DNA of 64,000 nt from Aquimarina sp040786285 (GCF_040786285.1 NZ_JBFMKQ010000001.1:1364001-1428000); one strand, 5' to 3'. Positions 16,148 through 25,313 are shown, numbered from the stretch's first letter. Made by a program: numbers and translations. The notes: generated by a model from the sequence alone, not told the origin.

Positions 16148-16173
16148 AAAACTCCCTTCGGGGAGTTTTTTTA
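16148..16173 (+). terminator. UUCG-loop terminator after M56 gene
   Basis: ACTCCC (16151-16156), TTCG tetraloop, GGGAGT (16161-16166), then seven T; a textbook intrinsic terminator. Confidence 0.9.
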
Positions 16174-16232
16174 TACAACATTTCGCTGTAAATCAGCGTT
16201 ATAAATCTATTGTCAATCAAAACCCTTAGATC

Positions 16233-17333
16233 ATGTTAAAACGTTTTTTTATTTTATGCTCCGGAGCAGATGCCGATATTTTGGTAGATAGTTCTAATGG
16301 AGAACAGAACAAATATGTAGGTATAGGAGCCACAGTATTCTTTACTGCAGTGATGGCCTTTATTGCGGCAAGTTATGCTTTGTATACCGTATTTGATAAT
16401 TATTTTAGTGCCGTATTTTTTGGAATGATTTGGGGAGTGTTAATCTTCAATTTAGACCGATTTATTGTATCTACCATTAAGAAAAAGGATAGCTTTATCG
16501 ATGAACTTTTACAAGCTTCTCCAAGGATAATACTGGCAATAATTATTGCTGTGGTGATTTCAAAACCTTTAGAGTTAAAGATTTTTGAGAAAGAAATTGA
16601 TCGCGTATTACTCGAACAAAAGAATGATTTTACGCTTGCCAATAAGGAACAGATCGCTACACAATATACCCCTGTAATTACTGGAATAGATTCTGAAATT
16701 ACTTCATTAAAACAAGAAGTGACGGCTAAAGAAACAGAGGTTAATACTTTGTACGATACCTATATTGCAGAAGCCGAAGGCCGTAAAGGAACAGAAATCC
16801 TCGGAAAAGGACCTGTATATAAAGAAAAACGGGAAAAGCATGATGCTTCTTTGACAGAGCTGGTTGGCTTAAAAAAGACAAATGCAGATAAGATTGCAGC
16901 ATTAGAAACCCAAAAAGTACAATTAACAGCCGAATATGAAAACCAAGTAGTCACTTCGCAACCCATAATTGATAATTTTGATGGATTAATGGCTAGAGTA
17001 ACGGCATTAAATGAATTACCATGGTTGCCTTCATTCTTTATCTTTTTATTGTTTTTGGCTATTGAAACGTCTCCGATTTTTGCAAAACTATTAGCTCCAA
17101 AAGGGGAATATGATTTTAAACTAGACGATATAGAAGGTGAGGTAAAAACCTGGGTTGCTCAAAAAGAAGGGCAACGTAGAGTGCTATTAGATACCGATCA
17201 TACTATTAATGATAGAGTTTATGGTGATCTTACCGAGGAAGAAGAGTTATACGCCTACAAGAAGAAAATTGCACGAGAGATGATGAAAAAACAGCAAGAT
17301 GCTTTTTATAAAAGACAAACCGGAATATTGTAA
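16233..17333 (+). CDS. DUF4407 integral membrane protein
   Basis: A 366-residue member of DUF4407, common and uncharacterised in Bacteroidota. Three membrane segments lie near the N-terminus (about 29-53, 58-80, 92-112), followed by a soluble, coiled-coil-prone middle (about 115-250, EITSLKQEVTAKETEVNTLYD) and a fourth segment (about 262-282, SFFIFLLFLAIETSPIFAKL). The C-terminus is charged and cytoplasmic. Stands alone between two terminator-like structures. No function is proposed. Confidence 0.85.
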   Translation: MLKRFFILCSGADADILVDSSNGEQNKYVGIGATVFFTAVMAFIAASYALYTVFDNYFSAVFFGMIWGVLIFNLDRFIVSTIKKKDSFIDELLQASPRIILAIIIAVVISKPLELKIFEKEIDRVLLEQKNDFTLANKEQIATQYTPVITGIDSEITSLKQEVTAKETEVNTLYDTYIAEAEGRKGTEILGKGPVYKEKREKHDASLTELVGLKKTNADKIAALETQKVQLTAEYENQVVTSQPIIDNFDGLMARVTALNELPWLPSFFIFLLFLAIETSPIFAKLLAPKGEYDFKLDDIEGEVKTWVAQKEGQRRVLLDTDHTINDRVYGDLTEEEELYAYKKKIAREMMKKQQDAFYKRQTGIL

Positions 17334-17337
17334 CGAT

Positions 17338-17414
17338 TATTATCCCAGCTGCTGGCTGGGATCTAAAATATTTAATTTTATGTGTTGTGGATTCCGGCCT
17401 ACGCCGGAATGACA
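17338..17414. repeat. Dispersed palindromic repeat, copy 2
   Basis: Same design as 1344-1420. The right arm (17388-17414) matches its counterpart in 26 of 27 bases (TGGATTCCGGCC...GGAATGACA); the left arm (17338-17365) is more decayed (ATCCCAGctgctgGCTGGGATC). It lies between two convergent genes and its hairpins could act as a bidirectional terminator. Confidence 0.8.
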
Positions 17415-17427
17415 GCACAGCTAGTGT

Positions 17428-18672
17428 CTAAAACCTTCGATCGGGATGAAAGGCATCGAGGTTTAGAGATGTTTTTTTATCCGAGATAATTTCTGATACT
17501 AGTTTCCCAGTAGATGGCCCCATACTCCATCCCATCATGGCATGTCCCGTTGCGATAGTCAGGTTTTTACATGTGCCTGATTTACCAATATATGCCATTC
17601 CATCTGGAGAAACGGGTCTTAAACCACAAGCAGCATCGTCTTTTTCTTGTTTAGAGAGTTCAATATCTGGATAGTATTTATGTGTTGCATTGGCAATAGC
17701 TTCAACACGTACTTTATTAACCTTATGATTAATTCCTGCAATTTCCATAGTGCCTGCAAATCTTGTAAACCCTTGCATAGGCGTGATAGCAACTTTAGCT
17801 TCGGCTAATATGGTAGGCATGGTTATCCCTAAATTCCTTTCAGAATTAATCCGATACCCTTTTCCAGCTTCCAGCAATAGTTTAATTCCTAATTTTTTAC
17901 TTAATAGATTAGACCAGGATCCAGCAGCTAGCACAAACTCATCAGCTTTGTATATTTTGTTTTTGGTTTGAACAGCTATTATTTTTTTACTTTCAACTGT
18001 GATATCATGTACCTTTTCATTTATTTGAAAGATAACTCCGGAAGCTTTCAAATATGCTTTCATTTCCTCCATAAATAGCTGGGGAGTAGTATGGCCATCA
18101 CATTCATAATGTACAGCTCCTTTGGCGTTACATTGCACATTAGGTTCTATTTCTTTTAACTCATCTAATGAAAGTTCTCGTACTGGTAATCCTTCTTTTT
18201 GGGCAATTTTAGCCACACTCACTTCTTCTTCAAGCATTTTTTCGGTCTGGCAAAGCATTAACAACCCTTTTCGTTCTAATTGAAAATTAAACCCTTCCTC
18301 TTGTTTGATTTCAGAATACAAATCCCTTCCCATGATATTAATATCCTTAATGGCGGTAATACTACGTTCTACATTGTTTACCGAGCAAGATTTGTTAAAT
18401 GCCCATGACCAACGCAAGAAATCTGCATTAAGACGAGGTTTAATAAACAAAGGGCTAGATGGGTTAAACATCCATTTTAAACCTTTTTTCATAACACCAG
18501 GTGCAGCTAAAGGGATAATATGACTTGGTGTTAGATATCCTGCGTTAACATACGAAGCTCCAAAATCCATTGTAGATTGATCGATTATAGTTACTTGATG
18601 CCCTTCTTTATGTAAATAATATGCAGAGCAAAGCCCAATGATTCCTCCTCCGATGATGATTACTTTTTTCAA
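17428..18672 (-). CDS. FAD-dependent D-amino acid oxidoreductase, probable D-hydroxyproline dehydrogenase
   Basis: A 414-residue DadA/DAO-family flavoenzyme. The dinucleotide-binding start MKKVIIIGGGIIGLCSAYYL (GxGxxG at 8-13), the FVLAAGSWSN motif, and the C-terminal LRPVSPDGMAYIG with TGHAMMGW are visible. In the hydroxyproline pathway this enzyme oxidises cis-4-hydroxy-D-proline to pyrroline-4-hydroxy-2-carboxylate, and the presence of the epimerase, deaminase and semialdehyde dehydrogenase next door supports that role over generic D-amino acid oxidation. A 340-base gap with a repeat separates it from the epimerase, so it may have its own promoter. Confidence 0.85.
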   Translation of the reverse strand: MKKVIIIGGGIIGLCSAYYLHKEGHQVTIIDQSTMDFGASYVNAGYLTPSHIIPLAAPGVMKKGLKWMFNPSSPLFIKPRLNADFLRWSWAFNKSCSVNNVERSITAIKDINIMGRDLYSEIKQEEGFNFQLERKGLLMLCQTEKMLEEEVSVAKIAQKEGLPVRELSLDELKEIEPNVQCNAKGAVHYECDGHTTPQLFMEEMKAYLKASGVIFQINEKVHDITVESKKIIAVQTKNKIYKADEFVLAAGSWSNLLSKKLGIKLLLEAGKGYRINSERNLGITMPTILAEAKVAITPMQGFTRFAGTMEIAGINHKVNKVRVEAIANATHKYYPDIELSKQEKDDAACGLRPVSPDGMAYIGKSGTCKNLTIATGHAMMGWSMGPSTGKLVSEIISDKKTSLNLDAFHPDRRF

Positions 18673-18782
18673 TTGCTTACTGTTTTAATGAAACAATGGT
18701 TTGACCGGTTGTGTATTTAAGAAAATTACCACATAAAAGCGTCAATTCAAGTATTTTGTTGCAATGAAATGAAGACAAAATG

Positions 18783-18880
18783 TACTTCGACAGGCTCAGC
18801 AGAGCTATCGAGAATAGCTTTTTTTACCAATAATCCTATTCTCGATACACTTCTCCCAAGGTCGAATCACTCGAATTGAC
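18783..18880. repeat. Composite intergenic palindromic element
   Basis: Centred on a perfect 11-bp inverted repeat ATCGAGAATAG (18807-18817) / CTATTCTCGAT (18836-18846) with an 18-base loop, flanked by ACTTCGACAGGCTCAG on the left and CTTCTCCCAAGGTCGAA on the right. A shorter relative lies at 9085-9150. It occupies the middle of the 340-base gap 18673-19012; the rest of that gap shows no gene or clear promoter. Confidence 0.6.
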
Positions 18881-19012
18881 GGATTTTGGCAAAAAAGCTC
18901 TAAATACATATTGGTTGATTTTATGCAATAATACTTTTAATTAAGTGATGTATTCTTTCTGGCTGTTAAAACTATTTTAATTCATTCACTACATCATTAA
19001 AACATTCATCAT

Positions 19013-20023
19013 CTATATCACCTGAAACCCATGAGCGTATGGATCATCTTTGTCATCAATAATGATCGTGTTATACCCATACACTTTTGCCCATCCCTGG
19101 ATACTAGGTACAATAGCTTTTTTATCTCCTAATTTGGTTTCTTTTTCAATTCTCCCTATAAATTTACTTCCTATAAAACTTTCATGAATAAATTCATCTC
19201 CTTTTTTCAATTTTTCTTTTGCATATAATTGAGCCATTCGTGCAGAAGTTCCTGTTCCACAAGGGGACCGATCTATTGCTTTTTCTCCGTAAAAAACAGC
19301 ATTTCTCCCCGATGAGGTGGGATCAATCGGATCTCCTGTCCATAATATATGGCTAACATCTCTTATCGTCTCGTTTTCGGGATGGATAAAAAGATCGGGG
19401 TATTTTTTGTTGATACGTTCTCGAACTACTTGAGAATATTGAATTAATTTCCCGGCAGTAAAATCCTGTATCCCACTAAAATTTTCTTGTGGATCAACAA
19501 TAGCATAATAATTTCCGCCGTAGGCAACATCAAAAATGATTTCTCCTAGGTCAGGACAATCAATAGTTAATCCTTCTGCAGCGAGGTAAGATTTTACATT
19601 TTTAAGTTTTACCCAATCTACTTTTTTATCGGTTTGTTGATATTCGATTTCTACTAAGCCAGCCGGTGCTTCCATTTTGATTTTTCCCGGAATTTTGGGT
19701 TGTATTAACCCTTCCTCAACCGCAATGGTGATAGTACCTATAGTGCCATGACCGCACATGGGTAAACAACCAGATGTTTCTATAAATAAAATAGCAAAAT
19801 CATTCTTGGGGTCATGTGGTTCGAACAAGAAACTACCACTCATCATATCATGTCCGCGAGGTTCATACATTAATCCTGTTCTAATCCAATCATATTCTCT
19901 AATGAAATGTTGACGTTTTTCACTCATCGTTTTTCCGATAAGATTTGGGCGGCCTGTGGTCACTACTCTCACTGGGTTTCCGCAGGTATGTGCATCAATA
20001 CATGTATAGGTGTTACTAGCCAT
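19013..20023 (-). CDS. 4-hydroxyproline 2-epimerase (proline racemase family)
   Basis: Cofactor-free enzyme of 336 residues that turns trans-4-hydroxy-L-proline into cis-4-hydroxy-D-proline, first step of catabolism. Both catalytic cysteines are present: Cys90 in MCGHGTIGT and Cys255 in DRSPCGTGTSARMA. The dehydratase branch of this family has Thr in place of one of them, so epimerase or racemase chemistry is indicated. Proline racemase is excluded mainly by context. Its start overlaps the end of the DUF885 gene by 8 bases. Confidence 0.9.
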   Translation of the reverse strand: MASNTYTCIDAHTCGNPVRVVTTGRPNLIGKTMSEKRQHFIREYDWIRTGLMYEPRGHDMMSGSFLFEPHDPKNDFAILFIETSGCLPMCGHGTIGTITIAVEEGLIQPKIPGKIKMEAPAGLVEIEYQQTDKKVDWVKLKNVKSYLAAEGLTIDCPDLGEIIFDVAYGGNYYAIVDPQENFSGIQDFTAGKLIQYSQVVRERINKKYPDLFIHPENETIRDVSHILWTGDPIDPTSSGRNAVFYGEKAIDRSPCGTGTSARMAQLYAKEKLKKGDEFIHESFIGSKFIGRIEKETKLGDKKAIVPSIQGWAKVYGYNTIIIDDKDDPYAHGFQVI

Positions 20024-21749
20024 TCTTTGTCTCTTCGATATAGGTGTTGATTCTGTTTTCTAAAATTGAAAGCGTTACTGTTCCTTGTTCCAGAATGATT
20101 TCGTGAAACTCTCGGATATCGAATTTGCTTCCTAACTCTACTTTGGCTTTTTTACGAAGTTCTCTGATTTTTAATTCTCCGATTTTATAGGATAATGCTT
20201 GTCCTGGCCAAGAAATATATCGATCAGTTTCTGTATGTACCTCATGCAATGATAAAGCGGTATTTGAAGCCATAAAATCAACAACCTGATCACGTGTCCA
20301 TCCTTTTGCATGAATTCCTGTATCGACTACCAGTCGACAAGCTCGCCACATTTCATAAGTTAATTTTCCGAAGTGCTCATATGGTGTGGTATACATTCCC
20401 ATTTCTTCTGCCAAAAACTCTGAGTATAATCCCCAGCCTTCTCCGTATGCCGATAAATATAAATCTTTTCTAAACTGCGGAATACTATCGCCTAACTCGT
20501 TATTTAAACTGCCTTGTAAGTGATGACCAGGAACAGCTTCATGTACTGTTAGTGATGGTAACGTATACAATGTTCTGCTTTTTAGATCATAGGTATTTAC
20601 CCAATAATAACCAGGTTCATCGCTATCGGCTTCTGTTCCTACATATCGACCACCAGTATATTTAGGTGCAATAGCGTCTGGAACTGGAGCTACGCCATAT
20701 GGTTTTCGGGGTAATGTCTTAAAGAACCGTGGTAATTGCTCATCGGCTCGTTTTGCCATATCTCGGGCGATCATTAGTAATTCTTCCGGAGTTTTAGCAT
20801 AAAATTGCTCGTCGGTACGAAGAAATTTTAAAAAATCAGCAAAACTACCTTTAAAGTTAAGCTCCTTTATGATTTGCTCCATTTGCGCTTTTATCCTGGC
20901 AACTTCTTTTAATCCTATATTGTGAATATCATCTGCTGTATAGCTTGTACTAGTAGTATAAAAGTTGATTCTATTTTGATAGTAAGCTTCTCCATTAGGA
21001 GTTTGAGACACCCCTATAGTTGTTCTTGTTTTTGGTAAGTATTCAGTTTCAAAAAATGTTTTTATTCTTTTAAATTCTGGGACTACTTTGCTTTCTATAA
21101 TCTCTTTTGCAGCACTAATTATTGAATCCTTTTGAGGTTGATGTATAGATTCTGGCAAATTTTTAAAAGGAGTATAAAAGTAACTTTCCTCTATATTGTC
21201 TACAATATGATCATTATAAGTAGATTCATATCCCTCAAAAATAACTTTTGGTTGCGAAACTCCTTTTTTAAGCCCTTCTCTTAGGTTTACAAAATGCTGA
21301 TCAACAAATACAGGTATTGCACTAAGCTTGTTTAGGTACTTTTTAACCTGATCATAATTGGTAAATGGTCTCACCATATAGTTGAGATTGCTATGAAAAC
21401 CAGAATCCGATAATAAAGGATTTAGATAGCGCTCGAAGACATAAAAATCGATAGTTTGTTGTAAAGTGAATTCTAATAGCTCCAAAGATATTTTATCGGT
21501 CTCTTTGAGTTGGTTTGCATCAATATTCTTTAGTTCTTCTATTTTTTCTTTTGCAAAATCAGCTTCTTGTTGGTAGTATTCTTTTGTGAAAAGACCTAAA
21601 GGGTATTTGTCTTCATCATATCCTTCACGGTCATCAGTTTCAGTAATGATTTCCTGAAGGCGATCTGCAGCAGTTTTTTCTATACTTTTTTCTGTACAAC
21701 TAAAACTTAAGAGTAAGATGATGACCCCAATAATGTTGACGATTTTCAT
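20016..21749 (-). CDS. DUF885-family lipoprotein, putative metallopeptidase
   Basis: A 577-residue protein with a lipoprotein signal (LLLSFSC, Cys18 as the lipid anchor) and the family zinc motif HEAVPGHHLQGSL, so likely a periplasmic or outer membrane peptidase. Further family motifs: YWVNTYDLKSR, EGWGLYSEFLAEEMG and a C-terminal WPGQALSYKIGELKI. It lies inside the hydroxyproline operon, overlapping the epimerase start by 8 bases. An attractive reading is that it releases hydroxyproline from collagen-type peptides before uptake; this is inference from position only. Confidence 0.85.
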   Translation of the reverse strand: MKIVNIIGVIILLLSFSCTEKSIEKTAADRLQEIITETDDREGYDEDKYPLGLFTKEYYQQEADFAKEKIEELKNIDANQLKETDKISLELLEFTLQQTIDFYVFERYLNPLLSDSGFHSNLNYMVRPFTNYDQVKKYLNKLSAIPVFVDQHFVNLREGLKKGVSQPKVIFEGYESTYNDHIVDNIEESYFYTPFKNLPESIHQPQKDSIISAAKEIIESKVVPEFKRIKTFFETEYLPKTRTTIGVSQTPNGEAYYQNRINFYTTSTSYTADDIHNIGLKEVARIKAQMEQIIKELNFKGSFADFLKFLRTDEQFYAKTPEELLMIARDMAKRADEQLPRFFKTLPRKPYGVAPVPDAIAPKYTGGRYVGTEADSDEPGYYWVNTYDLKSRTLYTLPSLTVHEAVPGHHLQGSLNNELGDSIPQFRKDLYLSAYGEGWGLYSEFLAEEMGMYTTPYEHFGKLTYEMWRACRLVVDTGIHAKGWTRDQVVDFMASNTALSLHEVHTETDRYISWPGQALSYKIGELKIRELRKKAKVELGSKFDIREFHEIILEQGTVTLSILENRINTYIEETKNG

Positions 21750-21783
21750 TTCTTGTAGCTATTAGAATTTAGTATGATTATAT

Positions 21784-23367
21784 CTAGATTTTGCGTTGAC
21801 TATGATTGCCATCTACCAATCTCGAAATACCTAATGGATTTTCATCTTTAAGCTCATCTGGTAATAAATCATTAGGCCAGCTTTGATAGCTAAATGGTCG
21901 CACCCAACGTTTGATAGAATGAATCCCAACCGCGGTAAATCTACTGTCTGTAGAAGCAGGATAAGGGCCGCCATGTAACATTGCAGGGCAGACTTCTACG
22001 CCCGTAGGAACACCATTAAAAATGATTCTTCCTACTCGATTTTGTAGTGCTTCAATTACTGAATTATATGTTGAAGCCTCTTCATTTTCTGCGAGGATAG
22101 TACCCGTAAGCTGCCCTTCTAGGTTCGAGATAATAGTTTCTAACTCCTTTGCAGTTGAACATTGTACTACCATAGAAAATGGTCCAAATATTTCTTGATG
22201 TAAGGTCGTGTTTTCTAAAAACGTTTTTCCTTCTACTTTGGTAACCGTTTGCCTGGCATGATTTATCATTATATCGCCATCATATTCGGCAGTAATGCTG
22301 ATGCCTCTTTGTTGTAATGCCGTAGATCTGTTTCTTTCATAATTACCAATGATATTTGGATGCAACATGCAAGAAGGTTCGATTTTGACAATTTCGTAAG
22401 AAAGGATATCAATAAAATTATCTAAAGCTTCTCCTTTAATTCCTATAATTAAACCTGGATTGGTACAAAACTGCCCAGTTCCTAGTGTGATAGATTTAGC
22501 ATAAGTTTTTGCCAAAGCCTCTCCTTGATTTTTGGTTGCTTCGGGTAAAAGAATCACCGGGTTTACACTTCCCATTTCTGCAAATACGGGTATCGGTTCT
22601 GGTCGTTGAGATGCTAAGTCAAACAATGCTCTACCTCCACGAATACTTCCTGTAAAACCTACTGCTTTTACTTTAGGATGTTTTACTAATTGTACACCAA
22701 CATCAATTCCGGCGCTATTTAGATTAGAAAATACTCCATCTGGCATTCCTGTTTTTTGAGCAGCTCTATGAATTGCAGAAGCTACTAGCTCTCCCGTCCC
22801 AGCATGCATTGGGTGTGATTTTACGATCACAGGACATCCTGCAGCAAATGCAGCAGCAGTATCACCACCGGCAGTAGAATATGCTAAAGGAAAATTACTT
22901 GCGCCAAATACAACTACGGGCCCTAATGGCACCAACATTTTTCTGATATCCTGTTTAGGAATTGGGGTTCTTTCTAAATCGGCAGTATCTATAGTCGCCT
23001 CAACCCAAGAGCCTTCGGCTACTAATTCTGCAAACATTCGCAGTTGACCAATGGTTCTACCGCGTTCTCCTTTTGCTCTTCCTTGGGGTAGGCCAGTCTC
23101 AGAAATATATGCTTTAATTAAAATGTCGTCTAATGCCAGAATTTCATCTGCGATAGCATTTAGAAACGCTGCTTTTTTTGCTCCAGAAATATTTTTGAAC
23201 GTTTTAAAAGCTTCAGAAGCCAATGTAACGGCTTTTTCTATTTCTTCTGCAGAAGCTTCATAAAAAATATGTTCATTTTCAATATTCAACTTAGGATTAA
23301 ACGTTTTATAAGCCTTGTTTCCTTTAGCAGAAAGTTGATTTCCTATATAATTTTTACCCGTAATCAT
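21784..23367 (-). CDS. 2,5-dioxovalerate (alpha-ketoglutarate semialdehyde) dehydrogenase
   Basis: NAD(P)-dependent aldehyde dehydrogenase of 527 residues that makes 2-oxoglutarate, the last pathway step. Catalytic Cys301 lies in GTGQFCTNPG, the general base Glu264 in FAEMGSVNP and the oxyanion Asn158 in GASNFP. The length and the GQFCTNPG motif match the class III KGSA dehydrogenases. It lies 36 bases after the deaminase gene and 34 before the DUF885 gene. Confidence 0.92.
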   Translation of the reverse strand: MITGKNYIGNQLSAKGNKAYKTFNPKLNIENEHIFYEASAEEIEKAVTLASEAFKTFKNISGAKKAAFLNAIADEILALDDILIKAYISETGLPQGRAKGERGRTIGQLRMFAELVAEGSWVEATIDTADLERTPIPKQDIRKMLVPLGPVVVFGASNFPLAYSTAGGDTAAAFAAGCPVIVKSHPMHAGTGELVASAIHRAAQKTGMPDGVFSNLNSAGIDVGVQLVKHPKVKAVGFTGSIRGGRALFDLASQRPEPIPVFAEMGSVNPVILLPEATKNQGEALAKTYAKSITLGTGQFCTNPGLIIGIKGEALDNFIDILSYEIVKIEPSCMLHPNIIGNYERNRSTALQQRGISITAEYDGDIMINHARQTVTKVEGKTFLENTTLHQEIFGPFSMVVQCSTAKELETIISNLEGQLTGTILAENEEASTYNSVIEALQNRVGRIIFNGVPTGVEVCPAMLHGGPYPASTDSRFTAVGIHSIKRWVRPFSYQSWPNDLLPDELKDENPLGISRLVDGNHSQRKI

Positions 23368-23403
23368 GGTCTTAGTGATTTAATGTGAAAGTAAGTCAAT
23401 GAA

Positions 23404-24321
23404 TTAATTCAAGGTTTTATAATCTGGTAAAATTGGCCTGGTTTTTAGCCCGTTTTCGATAATCTCTAATACCTTTTTGCGTTCTTCTCCAACCAACGGT
23501 AATCTTGGTGCGCGAACATTTTCGGTACCGATTCCTGTAGCTACCTCTGCCAATTTTATATTCTGTACTAATTTAGCATTTATGTCTAACTCTAGCAACG
23601 GTAAAAACCAACGATAAATTTCTAGAGCTTCTTTGATTCTTCCTGCTTTTTGAAGTTCATAAATGGCTACGGTTTCTGCTGGGAAAGCATCTACTAATCC
23701 AGCTACCCAACCATCGGCACCCATTAGTAAACTCTCTAAAGCAAGAGTATCTACTCCGGATAAGATTTTTAATCGATCTCCGAATCTATTTTTAATTCGG
23801 GTTACATTAGAAATATCCCTGGTGGACTCCTTTACTGCTTGTATATTGTCAAATTGTAATAACTCTTCGAACATGTCTAGAGTTACTTCAATTTTATAGT
23901 CCACAGGATTGTTGTAAATCATAATAGGCAGATCTGTACTTTTGGCAACTTCCTTAAAGTAGGTTACCGTTTCTCTATCTCCAGCTTTGTATCGCATAGG
24001 TGGAAGCATCATTAAACCACTAGCTCCATCCTCTTTGGCTTTTTTTGCAGCTTCAATTGCTCCTTTGGTAGTTTGCTCTGCAATATTGATAATAACAGGG
24101 ACTTTGTTTTTAACAATTTTGACTGTGGTTCTTACCAGAATTCTTTTTTCTTCATCACTTAATGTGCTGGCCTCACCTAAGGTTCCACCTAATATAATAC
24201 CATGTACGCCAGCTTCTAATTGTGCATTAATATTTACCTCGAACATTTTGAGGTCTAAAGTGTCTTGATCAGTGAATTTTGTAGTCACTGCAGGCATTAC
24301 GCCTTCCCAATGTATTACCAT
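23404..24321 (-). CDS. DapA-family lyase, probable pyrroline-4-hydroxy-2-carboxylate deaminase
   Basis: A 305-residue TIM-barrel aldolase/lyase of the dihydrodipicolinate synthase family. The Schiff-base Lys164 (IQAVKEST), the Tyr136 of MIYNNPV and the GGTLGE carboxylate loop (45-50) are present. In this gene neighbourhood the expected reaction is deamination and dehydration of the pyrroline to 2-oxoglutarate semialdehyde. It is the first gene of the operon, with a TATCTTTG promoter box at 24337-24344. Lysine biosynthesis DapA is unlikely given the neighbours. Confidence 0.9.
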   Translation of the reverse strand: MVIHWEGVMPAVTTKFTDQDTLDLKMFEVNINAQLEAGVHGIILGGTLGEASTLSDEEKRILVRTTVKIVKNKVPVIINIAEQTTKGAIEAAKKAKEDGASGLMMLPPMRYKAGDRETVTYFKEVAKSTDLPIMIYNNPVDYKIEVTLDMFEELLQFDNIQAVKESTRDISNVTRIKNRFGDRLKILSGVDTLALESLLMGADGWVAGLVDAFPAETVAIYELQKAGRIKEALEIYRWFLPLLELDINAKLVQNIKLAEVATGIGTENVRAPRLPLVGEERKKVLEIIENGLKTRPILPDYKTLN

Positions 24322-24336
24322 ATTTCATGTTTTGGT

Positions 24337-24344
24337 CAAAGATA
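24337..24344 (-). promoter_or_regulatory. -7 box of the hydroxyproline operon
   Basis: TATCTTTG on the minus strand, exact TAnnTTTG match, 15 bases before the first gene's ATG. Confidence 0.6.
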
Positions 24345-24358
24345 TTGTGAATAAAAAG

Positions 24359-24401
24359 GGTAAAATATCTGTAAATTACCTAATTGTGATACTATTTTAC
24401 C
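24359..24401. promoter_or_regulatory. Inverted repeat, candidate operator of the AraC-type regulator
   Basis: GGTAAAATA (24359-24367) and TATTTTACC (24393-24401) form perfect 9-base arms with 25 bases between, and a third GTAAATTACC lies inside. The repeat sits in the 128-base divergent gap just upstream of the operon's -7 box, the expected place for an activator site. Confidence 0.5.
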
Positions 24402-24449
24402 TTTAAGATATAATTATATTAATTAATTGAGTAATATTGGTATAGTTTT

Positions 24450-25313
24450 ATGAAAGCTTTACCATTTAAAATACCAAAATCGTCTACCGATACTCTCATT
24501 GTACAGGAAGATAAGGGCGCTATTTTTTATGATAAATTTCATCAACATGAAGAGGTTCAAATATCTCTTATTGTATCCGGGGAAGGGAGTTTAATTGTTG
24601 GGGATACGATTACCAATTATACAACAGATGACATCTTAGTTTTTGGAAGCCAGATTCCTCATGTTTTAAAAAGTGCTCCATCATCCACAAGATCTTATAT
24701 GGTTTCAATTTTTTTTACTGAAAAATCATTTGGCAAAGGCTTTTTTGAATTATCTGAGTTTAATGATTTGTCTAATTTTTTTAATAGCCTATCGTATGGA
24801 GTAAAGGTTATTTCAGAAAAAAACCAGTTAAAAGAGCAATTTTTTATGCTATTAAAGCATAAAAACAGATTAGATCGTTTAATGATTTTTTTACAGGTTT
24901 TGAAATTGCTAAGTAAGGCCACGATCAAAACTATATCTTCTTCAATTACAAAGAATAATTATACCGATAATGAAGGAAAACGAATGGCAAACGTTTTTCA
25001 ATTTGTTATGAATGGTTTTTACGGTGATATAAGCTTACAAGAAGTGTCTAACATTGCTAATATGACTCCCAATGCTTTTTGTAGATATTTTAAACAACGT
25101 ACGAATAAAACTTTTTTTCAGTTTTTGACCGAAGTACGGATTGAAAATGCATGTCAAATTATCTCAAAAGAGCCGGATATAACAATAGCCGAGGCTTCAT
25201 ACTCTAGTGGGTTTAAGAATGTCTCTAATTTTAATAGAAAATTTAAGAAGATAAAAGGAGTTACTCCATCTAAATTCAGAAAAGATTTATACAATCCCCA
25301 TCTTCTCCAGTAA
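24450..25313 (+). CDS. AraC-family transcriptional regulator of the hydroxyproline operon
   Basis: A 287-residue regulator with an N-terminal cupin-like sensor (FHQHEEVQISLIVSGEGSLIVGD) and a C-terminal AraC double helix-turn-helix (about 190-280; ISLQEVSNIANMTPNAFCRYF, then TIAEASYSSGFKNVSNFNRKF and GVTPSKFR). It is divergent from the operon, with a 128-base gap, so it most likely senses hydroxyproline or a pathway intermediate. Its last 27 bases overlap the end of the convergent MutS-like gene. Confidence 0.88.
   Translation: MKALPFKIPKSSTDTLIVQEDKGAIFYDKFHQHEEVQISLIVSGEGSLIVGDTITNYTTDDILVFGSQIPHVLKSAPSSTRSYMVSIFFTEKSFGKGFFELSEFNDLSNFFNSLSYGVKVISEKNQLKEQFFMLLKHKNRLDRLMIFLQVLKLLSKATIKTISSSITKNNYTDNEGKRMANVFQFVMNGFYGDISLQEVSNIANMTPNAFCRYFKQRTNKTFFQFLTEVRIENACQIISKEPDITIAEASYSSGFKNVSNFNRKFKKIKGVTPSKFRKDLYNPHLLQ

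Noticed and set aside
17230..17418. Minus-strand 62-codon frame beginning MLSFRRRPES
   Set aside because: It is the translation of the palindromic repeat plus the antisense of the DUF4407 gene end; such RRRPES peptides are typical repeat artefacts.
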